64,000 bases of DNA from Monilinia fructicola (taxonomy: Eukaryota; Ascomycota; Leotiomycetes; Helotiales; Sclerotiniaceae): the NCBI GenBank assembly GCA_008692225.1, contig VICG01000007.1:1456001-1520000 (forward strand), written 5' to 3'. A program made the translations under genes and the position numbers. The notes under the pieces are model-generated. The model made no database searches and had not been told where the DNA came from. It saw only the letters and a program-made list of their open reading frames with translations. Numbering within the stretch: the first letter of the stretch is position 1; the number at the start of each line of letters is the position of its first letter. Positions 43,500 to 56,200 of this stretch are shown in pieces.

Positions 43500-44979
43500 G
43501 TTAGATTTATGATATTAGGTATGTTTTGTATGATTGATGCTTTTCACGCGGTTTTGAAAAATGAGTTTGGGCCTTTTTGAAATTTAGCGGCATTGGGTAC
43601 GAGAGTATGGAGGGACTTTAAATATTAGATGTATGCTTCTTTTGGGAGGATATGTGTTTTGAGATGGAACAAAATGGACCCTTGAAACCCATGTTCAGCG
43701 TGGAAAGATTTGACTTTTCGAAAATCGAGTATTAGATGCCTACTCGCCTATCTCTCAGCCTTCGCCGAGATAATCTATATTCATGTATATAGCTTAAAAT
43801 ATATCGGGTGCAACTGAGGTTGTGCAGATGAATTCCTTTTCTCATATAAATCGATATTTTGGATAACTTGTTTTAATATCTTACTAAGGTTTGTCCTTCT
43901 TCAAAACTTAGAAATTATTCTTTCCTCGTCGGATATACCGAATATTTCTTAATCAACATATCTCTCTTACTATGCCAAAGATGCAGTGGTCAAACCATAC
44001 AAAGGGGGAGAATTGACACTACTAGCGAGACTTTTGGCATTTCACAGCCACTATAGAAAACCTCGGCAAATAGACGTATATGGGCAGGAGGATTTCCAAA
44101 ATACATGTCTATTGCATGAACCCCTAACAAGTGTTCTTCTAGACACATCGCCTTATCTTAGTGTCTGCTACTCTCGCCACATTCTGTTCATCATATGAAC
44201 CCTTCTTGATGATCCATTCGAAGCGAGCGGATAGATAGACTTGGGATCAGCCCCACTCACTGATCTCTGGATCCCTCCCCGTCTGAGTGATAATGGACAG
44301 AGCTTTCATTCACGTTTACAACATCTTGAGATCCAGTATGCGAAATCATTTCTAGATTCAACGAATACGAATCCTTGATGGCCTCATATCATCCAACGCA
44401 TACCCCAGCTTATTCACTCGAGTGTGCAGAGGTTCAAACCAAGAGCTTGGGTGACCGCCAGGGCAAGAGCGATGAGACACAACAAGCCTAAATCTCAGCT
44501 ATTTACAAGTTCCGTCCAAGGAATGCTGTATTGCCAGTCTCGATGTAAGTTCCTGCTATCATGTATTGGTATTCTCGGTGTCTCGGTCAAAGTTGTTGTC
44601 GTTTGATATGTACCCCTTACACCACTTTCATGGTGATCGGATAGGAAAAATTCTATCACGACGCGCTGTAGTGGTAGGTGTGGTCAGTAACCTCATGTAT
44701 AAGCTATACTGTCAATTTCAAAGAAGCGGTTCCTCACCCACATCAAGGTGATAAATAAGATTCTCAGCTATAAAATTTGAAATCGAAGTCGTTTCTTCCA
44801 TTCCCTCATTTTTTCCCGAATTTCCATTGCCCCTTTGCTATTCTGGCCCGCAGACTACATGCATTCTTCAGGCCTTTGAAGCCACTTTTCTAAGATGGAT
44901 ACAGTCAATTTACAAATCATTGGATGTAGCACTTACTTTCACAGATGTTAGTATACAAACTGAGGTACTATAACATCAT
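43500..44979. other. Intergenic, no gene recognised
   Basis: 3' flank of the kelch gene followed by AT-rich DNA. Open frames of 60-70 codons only, none with recognisable features. Confidence 0.5.
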
Positions 44980-46071
44980 GGCTCCCTGCAGTCACTTCTT
45001 GGACAGCATTTATGTCATGCTCTGCTGAAGTGTATACTCTGCCAGGTCAATGTCCTATTCCTTTCGATCTGTTTTTACCAAAATTCAGTGATTTCGGAAG
45101 AGAGCAAGACTCCATACCTTCCACTTCAGGCAACGGCTTGGTGGATTGAAGATTTACTCGGTCCTATATTCATCTGTACTTCAGCTTATTCAGCCATCGA
45201 CACACTCACTGTAAAACTGACTATCCAGCAAACTCTCCGCTGTTCGTTATTAGTACCATTACATCTCTGGCACCTAACAAATATCTAACATCAGACTCTA
45301 GGAGTTTTCAATTTCGTAAACTCATGACATAGTTGAAAAGGGGTATCTCCATCATGATGCGCACCCACCTATGATGAGTAATGGTGAATCTTACTCTTAC
45401 ATAACCTCGACATCGAAATCAAGGGGACACGATGGGATTATATACAAAAATCACAGATTCATGCACTACTTATACTGTACTTGTCAATAGCTTCAATATA
45501 AGAAGCTCAACTACCACCTCGCCTTCAGCAAGACCTGTCAATACATCTGCAACCAACCTCATGCCAGAAACAGGTGCCGCGGGAATAACTTTAGTATAAG
45601 TAGGAACAACTAGGTCTGATCCACAACCTGTATCTGCATCACGATCTGAACTCCGCAGCGATGTAACATTGCTGAATTTTCTTTCCCTCAATATCGCTGT
45701 TGGTATGGGGTTGGTGTGGCCATCGTATTAGTTATATCTATCGGCGCATGTATTCCCATCTAGAAGCTAAGGAAAGACGTCGGCAGGGCACTCACCCCGG
45801 AACTTATAATAATAATGAAGAGCCGCCAGATCAATATGAAAACCAATTCCAGATGTATCACCAGCGGCCCCGTGAAACGCAGGCTCTATGAATCTCCTCC
45901 CCAGAGGTCAATGGAGCCCCTTTCAGTTCCATGAATAGACAAACGGCGGTGTTTGAGATGAGTGATGAATGACAGACTCATTCGTGGGCTAAATACATGA
46001 CGGAGGCCGATCAGGAGGGATTGTGGATGGAGACGCCCAGACGATCGGGAGACTGCGATGTATATTGGTGA
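44980..46071 (+). pseudogene. Decayed single-pass membrane protein gene
   Basis: Separate frames carry parts of a fungal Ser/Thr-rich surface protein in sensible order. VTSWTAFMSCSAEVYTLPGQ lies near 44990-45055; ATAWWIEDLLGPIFICTSAY at about 45130-45185; a Ser/Thr linker (NIRSSTTTSPSARPVNTSAT) at about 45495-45555; a membrane span (YGVGVAIVLVISIGACIPI) at about 45702-45758; then, one frame away, a juxtamembrane and cytosolic tail (YRRMYSHLEAKERRRQG, NNNEEPPDQYENQFQ). That tail frame continues past TGA codons at about 45889 and 45967 (SSMNRQTAVFEMSDE, then QTHSWAKYMTEADQEGLW) to a TGA at 46069-46071. At least two internal stops and several shifts indicate a pseudogene. Some breaks in the front half could be lost introns that I could not place, so its start is approximate. 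Confidence 0.55.
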
Positions 46072-49000
46072 ATAGAAGTTAGGGGATGCTAAGAGTTTTC
46101 TGCTCTATCAGACGTTACTTTCGTTGCTTTGTTTTGTCATGCATGCATTTAGCGAGGGGCTGGATGGGGCTTTAAAATTGCACCTGCACGTACCGAGTGA
46201 GGAGTTTGGAAGGTAGAAACCAAGATTTTGGTTTGACCCTGAAAAAAAAAACGATGAGTTTCAATGGGATATGTGATTAATCATCTTGCTAATCTGAGAT
46301 GCTCGTCTTTTTCTCATCTTCCTCAAGCAAACGGGTACTTCCTGGTGGAAAAACAGGACAAAGGCATCGCATCTATGGAGAGAATAGAACTTGGCTTTTT
46401 TGGTATGTCAAGTTGTCTTGCACTAGGTGCTGCATCCTGGATACCGAAATTCTCCTACCGAATGTGATATAATCGATACAATAGGTGAGCCATTTTCATC
46501 ACAGGGAACACGATTATCATATTTTCATCATCGACAGTTTTAGATGCGCCTTCAGTCCCTTTCTTCGATGATACATACGTACATACAATACGCATGCTCA
46601 TATTCATATTCATTCACATTACTCCGTTATTGCCTCTGCATCGGTTCGGGTTTGTGTATTTGTATCCAGCTCGCATGCATATTCTTACGGTAGAGCAGAA
46701 AGGGAAATATAGGCTGACATTATTATATACATTATCTATTAATCTGGATCTCTCGGAGCTCTTTCTCAAGTTGGCACGGGAAACTACTTTCTCTTGATCT
46801 TTCAGTCAAAAAGATGAAAACTGCTTTTCTCGGGTGAGGAGATTCATGAGGTTAGAACTCAAGGTGTACTGTTTTGTTCTATACTTGAGACACTAGGAAT
46901 AACATGTGGTTGAGGTTCGATAGATGGTTCGCTGAGACTTCATGAAAGACAGGGTGATTGTTACCGAAGTGACACGGTATGTATTCTGGAATCATGGATG
47001 TGTAGGAATGCTTGCCTCATATTCACATCTGATGTGTCGATGTATCATGTTGCATGTAGAAACGTATATCAAGAATATCTGAAGATATCCATTGGTAGCC
47101 TTTGCGGGAACTTTCATCTTAGGGTAATAATATATTACTGGCCTTCATCCCATCCGATTGATTTGGTCTTCTAGCGCACGCCCAGCTACTCAGTTCACCG
47201 AGTGCAAACGGCCAAACCAAAGAAATGCACGCCGGCTACCGACTTGCTGCCGCCGCTTTCTAGGCGCCTAACCATCCACACCGACACCTGTTTTTATTCT
47301 AGAACATCAAGAGAAGATTCCGTGGACTGGTGTGCACCCAGATCCACAATCCGCCTTCTTTCAGTGGGCCCATCATGACTCCACGGTCCCACAATAACGT
47401 GCTGGCCGGATCTCGATGCGCGACCGCCCTATGCTCCATTGGTGCGTGACACCACGTGCCACCGTAGACGGATACTACATACCCTATATACATCTGCGTA
47501 TCCCACGATGAAACTGCCTGCTAGATCTCGATTGTTCAACGGTTCTGTACTCTGTCTGCTGCTACATGCAGGTACTACCGATGATACATGGCAGACTATA
47601 TTTTGTCTTTACAAGCAGGCGAGGGAGAAGGCCGATAGCATCGGATACCGGTGAAGGGGTGGTGCTCTCGTATGCGGATGAAAGTGGAAGATGAGGCGAT
47701 GCTGGTCGCGTGAGTGCATACCCGGGACCATGGCGAGTTTTGTGCGACGCGAGTGCACGCCATGAAGGTGAGATGAGCAGATGAGCAGGAGGACGAGTAA
47801 ACGACAGTAGACGGGGCGCACAAAGCGTGCTGCAGGAAAGTGGATGTACTGTATGTAGATATGCTGTGTCAGACCGGCACTGCGGTCAAGATTCATGTAG
47901 TTAATGAACGGTACGGAATAAGTCCGCGGGCACATCAGCTGAGGACTTTTCAGGATCGAGTGGGAAACGCTTCCAAGAGAGAGGAAGGGATGGCGAGAAA
48001 CGTAAGATTGCGAATATGTTTGATTCCTGTGGAAAATCCAATACTATCATCCGAGATGATGTGTGCCCATGAGACCCCCAAAACAAAGAGCATCATCGGA
48101 AATCTCATCACTCAAGTGAAAGAATAGCCGCCAAGCTGACCTGTCAATCTAGTCGTTCATGAACTTCAGGTAACACCCGGTGTGACGATATTGGTGTGAC
48201 AATATTGGTGCGACATTACACGACGTAAATATAGATGATTAGGCGAGTGCGAAGATGCGTGGGAGATACAAAGAGATGCGAAGTAGGAACGGTATGGAAT
48301 GTATTTTTGGGTCGCAATTTGGGTAGGGCTAGGCAGTGCAGATGTTAGGTGAGACAAAGTGGGATGCTGTGTGATGTTGATCGGGATGGAAAGGAAAGGG
48401 GAGGGAATAAGAGGAGAGAAGGAGTGGGGCGAGATTTGGTGCAATGGAAGTCCAAGAACCAGCTGAGGAAGGATGGGAGAATCAAGCAAGAAGTCCGGAG
48501 ACGGTATCTCAAGACCGAATCAAGGTTGTCCCACTGAAAGAAGGCGATTTGATCATTCCAGATCACACGTCCACGAGCTTGAGCATGTTATGTAGTACTG
48601 CGTAATACGTAGGCGAATGCGAAAATGGGAATCTACAGGCTACACATCAGATGAAGAGATACGGTAAACAAATAGATAAAAAGTCTTATCATTAACACTG
48701 CCAGTGAGCAACGACAATAATAAACCCATGAAGATCGAGATCAGCCCATCTAACCACTTTTCGCATAACGTGTAGCAACCAAAGAGTAATCCACACCATA
48801 AACATCTAATCAACATGTTCAAGTCCATCACCTTTGAAGATATTGGCGGATGAACAAGAGAAAAGAAAAACAGAAATAGAATAAGCAGGCTACCACCCAT
48901 GCGAGATTTTCTTGCGATCACCATTCTCACAAAAACCACCCCATCCCCAAAGCACGCACATAAGACACCACTAACACCTCCATAACCAACCAGCTCCATT

Positions 49001-51340
49001 CCCAATCCACGATACCATTACAACACCGAGCCAAAGAAAACAGAGACAGAAATACACGAAAGTAAAGCAGACAGAGTGTAAACCAGGACAGAGGTAAACA
49101 TGACCCGAAGCCTGAGAACAGAACGAGCGAACCAAGGAAAACTTGGAAATTTTAAGAAAACAGTCTAGAACATGATGGGTATGAAGAACAAGATCCATAT
49201 TGAAACAATGTTATGGTACAAAACAAGAAGAATAAAACCTTTTTTTGGGTGATTTTTGTTGAATTTTTGCATGCTTGCCGGTGTTTGGGGCCATTGTCGG
49301 GTGGAAGGACCTAAGAGTAGAAGGTTGCCGCTCAGCCTGGGTACCAGCAGTGAATTACGTGGAGGATCTTGCGAATATTTGGAATATGGAACTGCAAGTA
49401 GGCGATGCTTTTGTATTCGTAAGATTCGTTTGTATAGGAAGGAGTAGTACAAAATAGGCGCAGTTGTAGGTATCGTCAAAGCAACGCTGATGAGCAAGGA
49501 AATTCGTGGCTTTGGAAAACTAGGAAAGATGGAAAAGAGTGAAAGATCGTATCTGTACAGGTATCTGGTATCAAGTAGTCGCCATAGAAGATTCTTCGAC
49601 AACAAAAAATGTTGACAATGAGGAGATTCGGTTGCGAATTTTCGTTGCGTTGGAAAGGGGGAAGGTTGCGAGAATGAAAATCAATGTCCTCAGTTGACCA
49701 ATAATAACAAATCAGCAAGCTTATGGTGCCCCTGCATGAAATGCATGCAAGTAAGCCCCCATTCTTGTCATATTTGCTTCTGGGGCAAATAAATGTTGAT
49801 GACGGGAAGCCAAATTTTGAGACATTTTCGGATGCTACCCATTCATATTGTCAGTGGCTGTCTTTAATAACTTTTGATATCAAACTTCTGCTAGACAAAT
49901 CGAAATCTCCTTCACCGACAACACCAATACCCCAATCCATGAAACCTCATCTATGTTTGATACGATTATTCGTAATAGGATTTGATGACGTAGTTTATGC
50001 CACATAGCAAGGGACAACGAGAAAACCAGGAAACCAGGAAAACTTACCAGAAAATCGAAATTCCATGACCCCTTCACACCCCACCAAAAATCGTACAAGA
50101 TATCCACAAGCAAGATCCACGACGAAAGACTTACCCAAATGTGGTAACACTGCATGAGACATGATTATGCCTTCATGGAGCAATTTCGACAGGTCTTGAG
50201 TTTGCAGTACTTGCACTCATAAATGAACCAGTGAGGTCCAGAGTGACACATAGAACAGATCCACTGAATCAGTGTCGATTCTGACTTGAGAACATTGAAA
50301 GAATGGCTGCAGTATGTAGGAACGGCCATTGTGTCAGAGTCAAGCTAGGCTTTGATGGTGATTATGGAGAGAGTTTGTGTCTGGAGAAGAGATCAGTATC
50401 CATCTGCAACGACAGTCCCAATGGTAGAACGACGATAGTGGCAGGTATACATACTGGTTGGTTGTGGAGATGAGTTGCGCAAAGGAATGGCAAGAATGGA
50501 GGAAGATTGAAAGAGGTTTTCTGGATAGAAGGAAGGGTTCTTGTTGTTGGGATTGATTCTTGTAGAGTGTAGCAGTAGTGGAAGGAGAAGATATAAAAGT
50601 CGAAGCTGAGAGGAGGGTAGAATGCCAGACCTAGGGCTTTAGTTGAGATTTCCAAGTCGAAAGTGATTCACCAATTCGAATTCAATGTAGAAGAAGAATT
50701 TTAAAAATGAGATGCCAACTTTTGACGGTGTAATTTGAACGAAATTTTGAATTTTCCTTGATATTCTTAATCTCCCCAAGGGAAGAAGTGAGAGTGAATA
50801 GACGGCACCTGGGCAAAAGTAGTTCTATTGATTAGAAGAAAAAGAGACAAAACAAAAGTCCTCTCCAAGTTAGCGGTCACTGCGAGTCTTTTTATATAGT
50901 GACAAGTATGAATGTGAGAGAGAAGGTGATCCAGGGGAGAGGAGGAAGGCGGTTTATCCAGATGTGTGCAAGATGAAATTGATCGAGGTTTCTTGGGTTC
51001 TCTTTTGATTGGTGGTTTCTTCTGGATGTACTTTGTCACAGGATGAATTGAATGGTAGAAATCATGGCCAACAGAGCAGGTGCTTTGTTCGAGGGATATA
51101 TGGAATATATAGATTTGCTAAGGAAAATGTATACCGCGTAAGGCAATTTAGATAAATGAGGTTGAAAAGTATAATGAGAATGAGGCGGCTGTGAATTGGA
51201 AGTGGAAGTGGGGTTACTAGCGAGAAAAGGGTACAGTGAGATGAGGATGTTTGATGATGGTGAAGGAAATGATGGTAAATGGTGGTATGTGCTTCAAGCT
51301 GCTTTCTATTCCAGGAGTTTGTTTGGATGATTCGATAAGT
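46072..51340. other. Gene-poor stretch, part 1
   Basis: About 5.3 kb with no recognisable gene. The longest frames, 48640-49005 and 49165-49605 on the minus strand, are hydrophobic or low in protein character and have no motif. The plus strand from about 50400 to 51300 is GA-rich. No tRNA, transposon ends or long repeats seen. Confidence 0.45.
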
Positions 51341-51344
51341 TTGT

Positions 51345-51400
51345 TGAGTTTGCTTGCGTTGCTTGCGTTGCTTGCTTTGCTTGCTTTGTGTGCTTGATTG
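51345..51400. repeat. TTGCTTGCG/TTGCTTGCT short tandem repeats
   Basis: Five to six imperfect copies of a nine- to ten-base TGCTTGCG-like unit. Confidence 0.8.
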
Positions 51401-51591
51401 CTCTCTTTTTGGGGTTGATTGGGAAGCTATGTTCTAGAAAGGGGTGTAGATATTGTAACCATAGGACTTGCCGCGAATCGGAATTATACTTGGGATGTGG
51501 CAGGGCAAAGGGATAATTGCATCTGTTGGTAATCGGCCGTTCTATCAGTCATTGATGAAGGAGATTTTAACTGGTTTGCTAATTTTCTAGT

Positions 51592-51662
51592 CTGCTAGTC
51601 TGCTAGTCTGCTAGTTTGCTAGTCCTCTAGTCTCCTAGTCTTTTAGTCTTTTAGTCTCCTGG
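51592..51662. repeat. CTAGTCTG-like tandem repeats
   Basis: About nine eight-base units starting CTAGTCTG and drifting into TTAGTCTT. Confidence 0.85.
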
Positions 51663-53149
51663 ACCGTCAAGGGAAGAAGAAGCGAAGATTTTGCCGTCCG
51701 TTCCCAAGGGGGGAAAGCTTAAGGATGTTTGAAAATTGTCAAAGGAGGTAGGTATTCACCAGCCGAGCAATTATATCTGTCTGAGCAAGCGGTATATGAC
51801 AGTACTGGTAGGTGATGTCCACTTGGCTAGCAAGCAATTAGCAGTGACGTTTTCCGGTCCTGGTAAATCTAATACTCGTTTTTGCATATGATCTGTAACA
51901 TAGACTGAGAAACAAAGGCTGAGGAAACCTTGAAGAGAAGCAGGGTATAGAAAGTAAAGTGCAAAGTATAAAATGCAAGATGAGTTGAACCTTAAATATA
52001 AAGTACGATAGATTACCAAGACGTTAGTAAGTTGGATCTGGTTCAGTAGTTCCATACTTTCTAGAGTGTGTGCTTAGTGGAGGGGATCTAGGCTGAGGAT
52101 GTGGGATCTTCTTGCACCCAGACAAAGGTTCATGGTGAAGGACACTGGGGGGAAGCTGATTTTGTGGTAGAGGCAGGTTGTGTATGTGTGGTTGTATGGT
52201 TGTATAGTTGTATAGTTGTATAGTTGTATGGTTGTATGGTTGTGTGGTTGTGTGGTTGTATGTTATGTAGTTGTGTGGTTATGTGGTAATGCGGTTATTT
52301 GGTTGTGTAGACGCAGATGACCCAAGGCCGTTTTCTCATTAGACCTGCCATTCGGAATCATATCAGGATTCCCAACTGGACAATCGTATCAGTCTGTAGA
52401 GAGGCATGTAGTATGATGGGTTGACAGGATAGGGTAAAAAGAAGGTTGGTGTATTGAGATCATCCTGACACTAGGTATGTATTGGTTTGGCATGTAAAGC
52501 AATGGTGAGGAGTCGGTAAGGTTTGCACTGTACGGAGTATATTCATCATCTGGTGCCCTGTTTTCCCACATTGAAAAATAATGCATCGGAAGCGGCCCTC
52601 CCATCTAACCGGAAGTATAAATAATAAACTTAAGATGTCCGGCTTTTTCGCGGAAGACGGAATTTGTTTGATTAGTCTATATCAAGCAGTATAAGATGCG
52701 CCAATGTCTGTTACGATTTAGACATTCATATGTGGACATTGAGAGAGCGAGTATTAGCCCCAGTCAGTACCTGGGTACTTACAGTGTTTAGGTTTGAATG
52801 ATTGTCTGATCACTTTGGGGTACGAGATACGATAGACACACTGCATCGATCTATCTACTACCTACTGCCTACTACCTACGACCTACGGAGTACTTGCTGG
52901 TATCAATGTGGAGTGGAACGATGGGAATCTAATGAATGAAGAAGGGTTTTGAAGTCGTTAATTATCATTTCCAAGTGACTGATGGTTCATCTCCTTTGAT
53001 CCCTTTTCTCACTGGCAAGTTAGTTGCTCTCAAATTGCTTGATTGTACTTGTACTGCTTGGTATCATGGCATAGTCGCTGTATCGTCGCATTTTGGCTGA
53101 GAATTATGGTAAAGCATAGTACTAAAGTGGGGTCCGGATCTTCCCTGAC
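51663..53149. other. Gene-poor stretch, part 2
   Basis: No gene recognised. Holds the TGGTTGTA repeats listed separately and two copies of TACGGAGTA (52531-52539, 52884-52892), with a TACCTACTGCC-type short repeat at about 52858-52885. Confidence 0.45.
52180..52305. repeat. GGTTGTAT-like tandem repeats
   Basis: Around fifteen degenerate seven- to eight-base units (TGGTTGTA, TAGTTGTA, TGGTTGTG, TGGTTATG). Confidence 0.85.
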
Positions 53150-56100
53150 TTAACTTGCGGAAGCTTGCCGCCGGCTTTTCCTCAAATCTTGATTAGGCGT
53201 CATTTTAGGTCTCTTCTGAAGGACCGCGGCGGGGAAGTGAAAGGGTTGGATACGCGGTTTGTCAGAGAGTAAAGGTTGCCACGGTATACGATATGACTGC
53301 CATTCAGATCTGATCATTTGTTGGGTTTGTGCGAGATAATCAGTCATCATAGCCACACAAGGGTATAAGAGCCAGGGTCTAGCTTACCAGAACCAAAATG
53401 TTACCAAGTCTGGTAAATATGTACTGTAGGCTGTTGAAAACGGTTATGGTAATGCTTAGCGTAGCTTGGGTTACCTCTTACTATATCAATCAGTTCAAAG
53501 CAGGAAAAGAAATCATGAGCACGAACTAGTTATATGTTACACAAGTTGCAGCGGATAATCGTTATGGAGCAGCCATGATTTGACCAAGGATGAGAATACA
53601 GTAAATGATAACCGGAGACACTTCCTCGTGGCATTTGTTAGGGATGTTAATCGAGATAACAAGGGTCGCTGAGTGGAGGTAAGGATTATCAAAATCTGCA
53701 TGGCATGGCTTGAGAATTAAGGGGAGCCAGTAGATAATTGGTAACCGAGGCCCATTGAGTATATTATGACTCTGTTTGTAGATATTGCTATTGGAGCTAT
53801 CGGGGCAACAAGGAACAGTGCGTGTAGCAGTGAATGAAGGCAACAGCATCTAATTCTACCTCCTGAGAATGAAGTCAATCTAGACGCCAAGTATATTTGA
53901 TGCCTACAGGAGAACTTTGAAGCGAATAAGGAGGTGAGAAATGAATAATCCTCGAAGATGGTGTGTTACAATCCGTGACACAGCAGATAAGATTTCAATC
54001 ATTTAGGGTAAGTATGGTAGATGGTAAGTGAGATCAGGTTGACATTCATTGACAATGGCATGAGCAATCGGGACTCTGAGGAGGATTTTATCCTGGTCTG
54101 ACAATTTCATTAGAAAAGATAGAAGCAGCATGGCCAAGACGTGGTATGGATATTCTCAGGAATGTGACCATGATTGTTGCCATTATGGACCGACCCGTTG
54201 CGTTGTCATCACGGATGATTGATCGTATGTATGTTATGTACGACTTGAATGGAAGGGCGGAATGGCAGGGCTGTAACGGTTTTCCCTTTTTGTGATGCTT
54301 GACTTCCTTGATACAAAGGAGCAAGTTGTACAGCATTTGCGAGGGTATATCAACCGAAACTACTTCCCCCATGCACAACTCGAACAGCCTCAAGATAATA
54401 TAGTCGCCATAGACTTCTTCGGAGGGTTTTGATAATCTTCAGAGAAATCACGGGAACAAATCTGACCCCATTATTTCAAGATTAGACAAGCAACAGCTGG
54501 GGAGGACCCAGTCGTAACAGGGACTACTCTTGCAGTAGGAGGTCCCAGCACTGAGGAGTCGGTAAAAATGTCACACACTTAACCATGAACATACAGTAGG
54601 CGCAGCGTGCTTGACGATCATTGCATCTGCGGTATACTTCGAGGCAAATCATTTCCATCATTAACTCTTTAGCTTGAATAGATCGAAAAATCAAGGGACG
54701 TCCACAACCAGGCATTTTAGATAGAGGAAATTAGTTCCGCTTTCTCATGTATTCTCCTTATTCACCGTTGTCGTTTGCCTAATGGCCTTGGATTACACAA
54801 CATCAATTTCAATTTTCATTAGTTAGCACTATATTTGAAGTAATCACATCACAACTTACTCTCTTCCTTCTTTTGGCCAGGTATGTTATTCAACAAATGC
54901 TGACTTTCTTTCGCAGGTCGCCGTTCCGCAAGTCCTGAGCAACCAAAACCTCGAGGATCGTTATTTCTCATGCTGTCATACATTGAGATAGTCAGTGGCA
55001 GTGAAAACTGGGCGTGAGATTTTAGAATGCGGATATGAAGGGAGTAATGAGAGGGTTACTTTGAAGCTTATTGCGAATACACCCAGTAAGTTGATGATGT
55101 GTGCTTTCGTCCACTTGGTGAGACCTGAGTATGAGTGCTGAATCTTTGGGTCGTGCGATATTCCTACCTAAGTTTCCGATCAGGAAGCGATCTCTTCACG
55201 TAGCTCAAACACCTTGACATTCGCAATAAAGAAGGAGATTAACTTAAAGTTAACTTGGTCAAAGTCATCAACTCTCTTGTGGTCTTGTCCATGGATTGAT
55301 ATCCAGATGACGAGTACTTTCCACACATCTATTCATGTGCAGCATATTCTCAAAACGATCATTCTAATCACATGCTCTCCCTTGCACTTCGTTTGTTCCT
55401 GGCCATGTCAATATAGTCTTTGAGCGTTTCATCGCAACCATCACTTGGTGGGAAATAGCTAGGCTATTGCATGCTTCGCTAATGCATGATTCCCAAAAAG
55501 TATTGACTAATTCTTTACCAAAATACACAAATAATTAAATGTCCGATGCACAACACTTGTTTGGGACGCCGTTGATTTTGCCTTGATTTATATCAAGATC
55601 CATGTTGCGTTCCAATTCAGGCAGTATTGTATCTTCCTGCACCGAGGCCTTCGAATCAAAAAGGAGAAAAGACAGATGTCCACCGATTCGGATGTATTCC
55701 ATATGTTCTGAAGCCACGGAAAGGTCCAGAGTGACAATTAACATTCACATTGAAAGGAGCCATTCATCCTGTGATGAAAGGATGAGTTAGTCGTCAAATT
55801 AATCGCCTAGTCTCTTTTCTCTTCTCCATTACTACTAAAGTAGCTGTGCTCAAGCTTGTACACTCTTCTGTAAGTCTTACATCTTCCGAAATTCTAACGA
55901 TATGTCCTGTACCTACTCGCTGATTCTTCCCATCAGCAAACACTCTTTATGATGGATAAAATCAAACGTCATCGCCTCATCGCCTCATCGCCTCGTCGCC
56001 TTGATATCTTTCTTCACCGCTCGATATCTGTCAACTATTGCGGCATTCCACATTATGAAATTCAGGGTTATTGTCTCAGATTCATAAATCCCCGAAGGAA

Positions 56101-56200
56101 TTCAGTACAATACTGTAACAATTCAACCACACCAGTGACCACACCGGTGACCACATGGCATGGCTTCAACAGCCTCCACTTTTTGATGATCTACTTTACC
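53150..56200. other. Gene-poor stretch, part 3
   Basis: About 3 kb with no recognised gene. Short minus-strand frames at 53150-53356, 54088-54393, 54524-54715 and 55535-55744 have protein-like composition but no family motifs. The one at 54715 could splice over a GTATGT...CTCAG intron into a roughly 65-residue product; unsupported otherwise. Confidence 0.4.

Noticed and set aside
48640..49005. Hydrophobic 121-codon minus-strand frame, possible membrane protein
   Set aside because: Hydrophobicity comes from T-rich sequence; no charged flanks typical of a real membrane protein, no motif and no splice partners.
54480..54715. Possible two-exon gene of about 65 residues on the minus strand
   Set aside because: A GT-AG intron can be drawn and the frame stays open, but there is no family likeness and one such junction is easily met by chance.
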